Of a DNA stretch of 19,273 bases, positions 14,465 through 19,273 are shown in pieces. The DNA lies in NCBI GenBank assembly GCA_003240795.1, contig QFNK01000007.1:1-19273 (forward strand), in the 5' to 3' direction. Origin of the DNA: Micavibrio aeruginosavorus. GTDB lineage: Bacteria; Pseudomonadota; Alphaproteobacteria; Micavibrionales; Micavibrionaceae. A program made the position numbers and the translations under genes. Under the pieces are notes generated by a model. It saw nothing but the letters and a program-made list of their open reading frames with translations. It ran no database searches and was not told where the DNA came from. Within the stretch, counting starts at the first letter, position 1, and each line of letters starts with the position of its first letter.

Positions 14465-15943
14465 TTATTGATCTATCCTTCCCTGCGTGCCTATGACAGC
14501 CCAGCGATTGTTGCTGTATGTGATGGACGTGACCTGGCCCAGACCGGGCAGCGTCGCGCCGACTTCCACACTCTTCATGTCACGCTCGCCTGGGCGGGAA
14601 ACCCATGCGCGTCCGGGCTGCGCCGCGCGCAGTTCCCAACGACCGGACGCTTTCGCGGGGGCGGCGGACGCGGTCTGCTGCACCTTTGGTTCCGCTTTCG
14701 GCTTCGCCGCTTTTTTCGGTGCGGGCTTTGACTTTACCGGCGCTGGTTCGTCGATGTCAGCATCGTCTTCTTCCACTTTCTGCGTGGTTTTCGGCACTAC
14801 GGGTGCGGGACGCTCTTTCAGCGCGGCGATTTCCTTTTTCAGGGCTTCCACCGTCTGCGCCAGTTGCGGGTCCTGCGCGGGTTTCGTATCGCGCGGCGCC
14901 GTCACTTGTGTTTCGACCTGCTCCATACGTTTCAACAGCGTGTCGATCTTGCTTTCCAGGGTTTCGACCGCTTTGCGGTTCTGTTCGATTTCCGCATTGC
15001 TTGCATCGGCCAGCTGCTTCACAGATTGAACGGAAGCGGCGACTTCGGCCACTTTCTCTGCCGTCTGCGGGGATTCAGTCACGACAGGCGCAGCGGGTGC
15101 AGGCGCGACAACGGGCGCGGCTTGTTCAGGGGTCTGCTGAGGTACGGGCTGAGGGGCAGGCTCCACAGGTGCCGGAAGCGCTGCGACCTCCGCAGGCTTC
15201 GGCGCTTCAATCACAGGGGCCGTCTCAGGTGCGACTGGCGCTGCGACCACTTCTTCCTGCTGTCCCGACATTTTTTCCTGACGGTTTGCCATCGCTTTCA
15301 GAAGAATGTCTTCCGCGGATTGCGGTTTGGCTTCCGTTACTTCCGTCTGGACTGCGGGAGGAACCTCCTCAGGACCGCGCGGTGCGGCATCGGCCGGCAT
15401 CGGCGTAAGCGGCTCCTCCGCATCGGCCATTTCCGCCGGAGAGATCGGCGACGGCATCGGCGGGTTCGCGGCATCGGGATTGTTCAGGAAGCCTTCTTCC
15501 TGCGTGCGCTGCTCCTGGGCTGCAAGTTCTTCGGGCGTCGGCTGCTCCGCCTTTTCCCCGAACAGCGTGCCGTCCATGACGCCGCTGATATCGAGGATGG
15601 ACTGGAAAATGCCTTTTTGACCGGCGGCCTGTTCGGCCGACTTGTTCATGATCGTCATGGCCATGACGCCGCCGCCCACAACGATGGCGCCGATAATGAC
15701 GATGGTGTTGAAGCTCAGGCCTTTTTTCTCCGTACGGTAGAGGCTTTCATCCGCCTGTGCATCGCCCTCGCCGCTCCAGTCTTCGGCGGCGTATTCGTCT
15801 TCATTATAATCGATGTCTTCGGCGTTGTATTCCTCGAGCCCCTCGTCTTCCAGAGCGGTCTCATCGAATTCTCCCTCGAGATATGCGTCATCAAACGCAT
15901 CATCTTCAAAGTCGTTGCCGTTACCGTTGTTGTTGTTGCTCAT
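14465..15943 (-). CDS. DotF/IcmG-like bitopic secretion protein, enlarged
   Basis: 492 residues, well over the roughly 270 of Legionella IcmG. Order of parts: a very acidic cytoplasmic tail (27 Asp/Glu in the first 70 residues, one Arg), a membrane helix at about 79-99 (TIVIIGAIVVGGGVMAMTIM), a long Pro/Ala/Glu-rich linker (about 115-305), a coiled coil at about 310-355, a Pro/Lys-rich linker (about 395-432), and a compact C-terminal domain of about 60 residues (GRWELRAAQPGRAWVSR to the end). Position between icmE and icmD, topology and coiled coil point to IcmG/DotF, an inner-membrane protein of the core complex implicated in substrate contact. The C-terminal domain also recalls TraP-type proteins of IncI plasmids. 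The assignment is by context and layout. icmE ends 26 bases upstream. Confidence 0.7.
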   Translation of the reverse strand: MSNNNNGNGNDFEDDAFDDAYLEGEFDETALEDEGLEEYNAEDIDYNEDEYAAEDWSGEGDAQADESLYRTEKKGLSFNTIVIIGAIVVGGGVMAMTIMNKSAEQAAGQKGIFQSILDISGVMDGTLFGEKAEQPTPEELAAQEQRTQEEGFLNNPDAANPPMPSPISPAEMADAEEPLTPMPADAAPRGPEEVPPAVQTEVTEAKPQSAEDILLKAMANRQEKMSGQQEEVVAAPVAPETAPVIEAPKPAEVAALPAPVEPAPQPVPQQTPEQAAPVVAPAPAAPVVTESPQTAEKVAEVAASVQSVKQLADASNAEIEQNRKAVETLESKIDTLLKRMEQVETQVTAPRDTKPAQDPQLAQTVEALKKEIAALKERPAPVVPKTTQKVEEDDADIDEPAPVKSKPAPKKAAKPKAEPKVQQTASAAPAKASGRWELRAAQPGRAWVSRPGERDMKSVEVGATLPGLGQVTSITYSNNRWAVIGTQGRIDQ

Positions 15944-15969
15944 ATTCTCTTCTAACGCGTGCTTTTAAA

Positions 15970-17253
15970 TTAACGTGATGAAACATCCGAAACAGGGCTT
16001 ACGAACAAGATGCCCAGAGGCGTTCCGCTTGCAACGCGGAGCATCGGTCTCGTTCTGTCGGCCTCTTCATCCAGAATGTCTGACAATTCCTGACCCGCTT
16101 CGGCAATACCGGAGGCGACTTCCTGCCTGTTGTCCTTGTCCGATGTGGACTGCGATACCGTGTTGCCGTCGATGAAGATCGTCGTGCTTCCGGATTCGGA
16201 TACGGCTTCCGTCAGACCTTCGACGAAGGCTGCGGCGGCCGGCAAAACAACGCGGCGGAAATAGCGGCGGTCGATTTCGGTGATAAGACCGGGCATCGTC
16301 GTGCCTGGATCAACGGCCACGGCCTGAACCGGATAGTTGATACCGTCGATCACAACCATGTTAAAGCTGAGAACCAGATATTCTTCCGTCGACTGGAAGC
16401 TGCCGATCACACGGCCGCCGCGCAGGGGGCCGGAAACAATCTGCGCCATGACAGGACCAGGGGCATCTGTGTTCGCCTCGATCATCAGCTGCGCGTATTC
16501 AATCGTACCGGCAGGGATCAGGATGTTTTCAACCTGAAGATCGCTGTTCGTCTGCATTCCGCCCATAGCGGCAAGCTGCTGCTGTTGCTGCTGGTATTGC
16601 TGGAACTTCTTGTTCTCAAGCTCTTCCAGGAAGTTGTTCGGCGTAATGCGCTTATAGTTCGGCTTTGGAATCTGCTGGTTCTGCAAAACGGCCTGCATCT
16701 GCGAGACCATGGATTGGGACAGGGCGTTGACGGCCGGTGTCTTGGTGTCGACCGGCGGCGCCTGGGGCTGTGCCGGCTCCTGCGTCTGGGCGAGCATTTC
16801 CTGCTGGCGCACACGTTCTTCCTGCATACGTCTCCAACGCTCCAGCGGATCTTCGTCGCCGTTCTCTTCCATCGGGATCGGCAGAACGCCTTTCGATGTG
16901 TCGGTCGGGATCGGCATGGCCGAGCCGCCCGTACGCGTCGCATCCTCGACATTGTCTATGTTCACGTCTTCGATCGACTGGCGCATCGTTTCCGAAATCT
17001 GCGAAGATCCCGGCGCTTCGTTCACATCCTGCGGTCCCGACAATTGTGAAACCGGAAGCTGGTCATCGCTGCCGCCGAACAGGATCACACCGCCGACGAT
17101 GACGGCAAACGCCGCAAGAATGACCCCGATCTTGACCATCGGGTTATTGCGCCAGACATCGCCCAGCGTACCTTTCTTGCTGAAATCGTCGAAACCGGTG
17201 TCGTCGAAATTATCGACATCGAGATCGTTATCGAGGTCGTCATTGTTACTCAT
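15970..17253 (-). CDS. icmE: Type IVB secretion core protein DotG/IcmE
   Basis: 427 residues. The N-terminal tail is acidic (ten Asp in the first 24 residues). A membrane helix lies at 40-59. A linker follows with a Gln run (about 218-227), then a VirB10-like C-terminal domain from about 240: ENILIPAGTIEYAQLMIEAN, GPLRGGRVIGSF, and the end TPLGILFVSPV. DotG spans the periplasm and forms the central channel of the core with DotC, DotD, DotF and DotH. Legionella DotG is over 1000 residues because of a long repeat region; this one lacks any such repeats and is nearer the IncI TraO size. Its ATG lies inside the end of dotH (8-base overlap) and AGAGGA precedes it by eight bases. Confidence 0.93.
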   Translation of the reverse strand: MSNNDDLDNDLDVDNFDDTGFDDFSKKGTLGDVWRNNPMVKIGVILAAFAVIVGGVILFGGSDDQLPVSQLSGPQDVNEAPGSSQISETMRQSIEDVNIDNVEDATRTGGSAMPIPTDTSKGVLPIPMEENGDEDPLERWRRMQEERVRQQEMLAQTQEPAQPQAPPVDTKTPAVNALSQSMVSQMQAVLQNQQIPKPNYKRITPNNFLEELENKKFQQYQQQQQQLAAMGGMQTNSDLQVENILIPAGTIEYAQLMIEANTDAPGPVMAQIVSGPLRGGRVIGSFQSTEEYLVLSFNMVVIDGINYPVQAVAVDPGTTMPGLITEIDRRYFRRVVLPAAAAFVEGLTEAVSESGSTTIFIDGNTVSQSTSDKDNRQEVASGIAEAGQELSDILDEEADRTRPMLRVASGTPLGILFVSPVSDVSSR

Positions 17254-18697
17254 CGAGCAAGTCCTCTTTTTCCTTCAGTGTAGCGCGTACGAATTGCCCG
17301 CCGTCGGAGAGCAAAACCACAGGCGCGCTACCAAGCGCGTAAACATTCATACCGTCGGCGGAGGAGATCGAGCTCTGCCATGCCGGAGACAGCAGGGTCA
17401 GAGGCGTTCTCACATAGGTTTTCCCGCCGGAAGAGTAAGCGGTCGTGCGGCCATCGACGCCGACAACCTGCAATTTCGACATGCCGCCCGGCATCACGCC
17501 ATCAAGAATGGAGGTGAGTTCAGGGTCACCGGCAACGAGCGATTTCCCGCCCTCCATCAGCGGCGCGGAGGCGAACGGGCCATATTCAGGAATACGCGCA
17601 TCGACGCGGTACTGAACGACATCGCGTCCGGTTTCCAGCGTCATGGTCAGCGGCGTTTTCAGGGTCAGCATGCGGATCACGATGTTGCCGCGGGCAAAAT
17701 GGCTCATCGGCGTGATGCGGATGATGTGGCCGCCTTCTTCCGGCTCCACAATTTCAAAATCGCCCGCCCATGTCACATCCATGACAGGCCATGGCGCGCC
17801 CGTGGCGTCGAGAATGTTCAGCGTCGTGACATTTCCGACAGCCGTTTTGATGACCGGCGGCATCGCGCCCGGGTCCAGCGAGATGTTCTGGACACTGACT
17901 TCCGGTTTCGGGTTGCTGAAGGTCGGCGACTGAACGGCGCGCTGCGTTTTGTCGTATTGCTTCAAAAGTGTTTCAATCTGGTCCGGCTGAAGCGGGAACA
18001 TTCCCGTGATGGCGGCATCGAACGCTTCGGAGCGGATTTCTTCCTGTAGCTCCTCCGGCGATTTTCCTTCGATCACGGAGCCGTCGACAGCAACCGTCGT
18101 GCGTTTCGCGGCGGCGTTGCCGAAGCCTTCGGTCTGCAGTGTTACCATTGTTGTGTTGTCGACCTGCGGCAGTGCGTCGCCGGAGGGCATGACAGGCTCT
18201 TCTTCAGCGGCGTAGCGATCCAGAACGCTCGTTGGTGCGGGCGGGGCCGATTGTTCGGCGGCCAGCGCCGCATCCTCGACAGAGTTGCCCGTCATGGCGG
18301 TCGGAGAAACGGCGCCGGACGGCTGCCCTTCGGTCGAAGCGCCCTTGCCCATGGCCGTTGCGGGTACGAGTTTGCGTTGCGCGGGCTGCGCCGGAATTTC
18401 ATTGGCGGCAGGCTGTGTCGCGCCTTCGGAGTTTTGCGATGCCGTTTCCGCGGCGGGAGCATTCGTTTGCGCGGATGTCTGGGGTGCCTCGGCAGGAGCG
18501 CCGCCGCCCAGGACGTTGTCCGCCGGAAAGGCGGGCGGAATCTGCTGCTGCGCGAAGTTATCCGGCAGTTGCTGGCCGCCCGTCTGTTCCTGCGCCTGCG
18601 CGGCAGGAACCGCGAGAAGGCACAATAACGCCGAAACCGCCACACCCTTACACAGAGCGGCGGCTTTACGGGAAAGCGGATAGGCGGTGCGTGTCAT
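17246..18697 (-). CDS. icmK: Type IVB secretion outer-membrane protein DotH/IcmK
   Basis: 483 residues from the ATG at 18697; a TTG 33 bases upstream is in frame but would extend the signal sequence without need. The signal peptide is clear: basic start, hydrophobic core VAVSALLCLLAVPA, cleavage after AQA (about residue 35). A Gln/Pro/Ala-rich low-complexity stretch runs to about 150. The conserved DotH/IcmK/TraN region follows, with MPPVIKTAVGNVTTLN from about 273 and ITPMSHFARGNIVI and GRDVVQYRVDARIPEYG further on. DotH forms part of the outer-membrane ring with lipoproteins DotC and DotD. AAGG lies close before the ATG. A terminator-like stem-loop lies between this gene and dotI; dotG overlaps its end by eight bases. 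Confidence 0.92.
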   Translation of the reverse strand: MTRTAYPLSRKAAALCKGVAVSALLCLLAVPAAQAQEQTGGQQLPDNFAQQQIPPAFPADNVLGGGAPAEAPQTSAQTNAPAAETASQNSEGATQPAANEIPAQPAQRKLVPATAMGKGASTEGQPSGAVSPTAMTGNSVEDAALAAEQSAPPAPTSVLDRYAAEEEPVMPSGDALPQVDNTTMVTLQTEGFGNAAAKRTTVAVDGSVIEGKSPEELQEEIRSEAFDAAITGMFPLQPDQIETLLKQYDKTQRAVQSPTFSNPKPEVSVQNISLDPGAMPPVIKTAVGNVTTLNILDATGAPWPVMDVTWAGDFEIVEPEEGGHIIRITPMSHFARGNIVIRMLTLKTPLTMTLETGRDVVQYRVDARIPEYGPFASAPLMEGGKSLVAGDPELTSILDGVMPGGMSKLQVVGVDGRTTAYSSGGKTYVRTPLTLLSPAWQSSISSADGMNVYALGSAPVVLLSDGGQFVRATLKEKEDLLDE

Positions 18698-18728
18698 GAC
18701 CCTTGTCACCCAGTACAAATCAATTTCC

Positions 18729-18782
18729 AAAAAACCGACGGGGCAGAATAACGGGCATTTTCCCGAAAGTCACCCCGGCGGT
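18729..18782 (-). terminator. Terminator-like stem-loop between dotI and dotH
   Basis: On the minus strand ACCGCCGGGG (18782-18773) pairs with CCCCGTCGGT (18743-18734) at nine of ten positions, and a run of T follows directly (18734-18729). Inside the loop CGGG/CCCG (18765-18762 with 18755-18752) makes a nested four-base hairpin. The layout is that of an intrinsic terminator or attenuator, with a larger loop than usual. It starts 15 bases after the dotI stop. Confidence 0.6.
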
Positions 18783-18797
18783 CATAAACTTTATTCA

Positions 18798-19273
18798 TCA
18801 TCCCGGAACCGCGATCCACTGCGCGATACCGACCCCGTTCGGACTTTCCAGGCGCGGAACACGGACGATCACAAGCGTGATCAGCCAGTTGTCCGAACGG
18901 CTCTTGGAACCGGAGACATACGTCAGGACCATCGGGATCTGGACGACCCACTGATATTGCCCGCCGACAACACCTTCGGACGTCAGGACAGGCGCGCCGC
19001 GCGGCACGGCCGTCAATTCCTGCGTGTTCTCGACGATCGATTCAATGATCCGCGACTGCTGGAGGGCGGCGGAGAAGCTTTCCCATCCTGCGCGGGTAAA
19101 GTGGCGCGAGGATTGCTGCAGGTTGCGGCGGTAGTTGCTGAAGGAGAACGACATCGTCTCCGACGCGGACTGCGCAACCCAGGACAGCAAGGCCGGTGTG
19201 GAGAGGTTCGGCTGCGTCAGCGGCACCATCGGGATCAGGCGGCCGTCTTCGGTCGTCGCGAAATAGCGGTTTT
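18798..19273 (-). CDS. icmL: Type IVB secretion inner-membrane protein DotI/IcmL, C-terminal part (cut by right window edge)
   Basis: About 158 codons are visible and the reading stays open to the edge, so the N-terminus with its membrane helix is outside. The first visible residues NRYFATTEDGRLIP, then PLTQPNLS, and the following FSFSNYRRNLQQS are typical of the periplasmic domain of IcmL/DotI/TraM, which has a VirB8-like fold. DotI forms part of the inner-membrane complex with DotJ. An ATG at 19229 is internal and not the start. dotH follows after about 100 bases containing a terminator-like stem-loop. Confidence 0.93.
   Translation of the reverse strand, partial: NRYFATTEDGRLIPMVPLTQPNLSTPALLSWVAQSASETMSFSFSNYRRNLQQSSRHFTRAGWESFSAALQQSRIIESIVENTQELTAVPRGAPVLTSEGVVGGQYQWVVQIPMVLTYVSGSKSRSDNWLITLVIVRVPRLESPNGVGIAQWIAVPG

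Noticed and set aside
14864..15955. Plus-strand open frame of 363 codons
   Set aside because: Antisense to the DotF-like gene; its Arg-rich sequence mirrors the Glu/Ala/Pro-rich real protein.
15970..17253. Classical VirB/Trb (type IVA) system, suggested by the VirB10-like domain
   Set aside because: The neighbours DotH, DotI, DotN, DotO and DotP are specific to type IVB, and no VirB9, VirB6 or VirD4 type gene is seen.
16709..18049. Plus-strand open frame of 446 codons
   Set aside because: Antisense to dotG and dotH, both with clear family motifs.
1..19273. Mobile element, tRNA-linked island or CRISPR
   Set aside because: No transposase, integrase, tRNA-like sequence, direct-repeat boundary or spaced repeat array was found by eye; this does not exclude island borders beyond the window.

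Overview
The window looks like chromosomal DNA of a moderately GC-rich alphaproteobacterium. The order rpmH-rnpA-yidD-yidC-engB, a UbiH/COQ6-type hydroxylase, a PII protein and RmuC all fit that. A free-living or predatory group such as the Micavibrio-like lineage is a plausible but unproven host; no ribosomal or other phylogenetic marker settles it.

Left part (1-5123): the 5' part of rmuC runs off the left edge. Divergent from it is a small, membrane-anchored, pilin-like protein with a TTG start. On the minus strand follows a housekeeping operon, rpmH (too short for routine ORF calling), rnpA, yidD, yidC and engB. It reads leftward from a clear promoter (TTGACA-17-TACAAC), and its last gene overlaps the pilin-like gene tail to tail.

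Middle part (5124-9313): an unrecognised 206-residue protein and a 310-residue membrane protein lie on the plus strand. The second carries an IcmD/DotP-like module fused in front of an IcmC/DotE-like module. A strong bidirectional terminator separates it from a PII gene, which diverges from a UbiH-family monooxygenase. That gene meets thpR tail to tail at a shared CTAG.

Right part (9310-19273): a minus-strand type IVB (Dot/Icm, IncI-like) secretion cluster. In transcription order it reads dotI/icmL (cut by the right edge), dotH/icmK, dotG/icmE, a dotF/icmG-like gene, an AT-rich gap, dotP/icmD, dotN/icmJ, dotO/icmB, an unknown bitopic membrane protein, and thpR. This matches the Legionella order L-K-E-G-(C)-D-J-B. 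icmC is missing from its expected slot, which is occupied by an AT-rich non-coding stretch, and the icmC-like gene sits about 7 kb away on the other strand as the fusion. The products would form part of a cell-envelope machine: DotH at the outer membrane, DotG and DotF spanning the periplasm, DotI at the inner membrane, DotO as cytoplasmic ATPase and DotN as part of the coupling complex. The coupling ATPase DotL, DotM, DotA, DotB, DotC and DotD are not in the window.

Points most worth following: the IcmD-IcmC fusion with its displaced position, the unknown gene coupled to icmB, the enlarged DotF-like protein, and a terminator-like structure between dotI and dotH. No tRNA, rRNA, CRISPR array, transposase or insertion sequence was seen.
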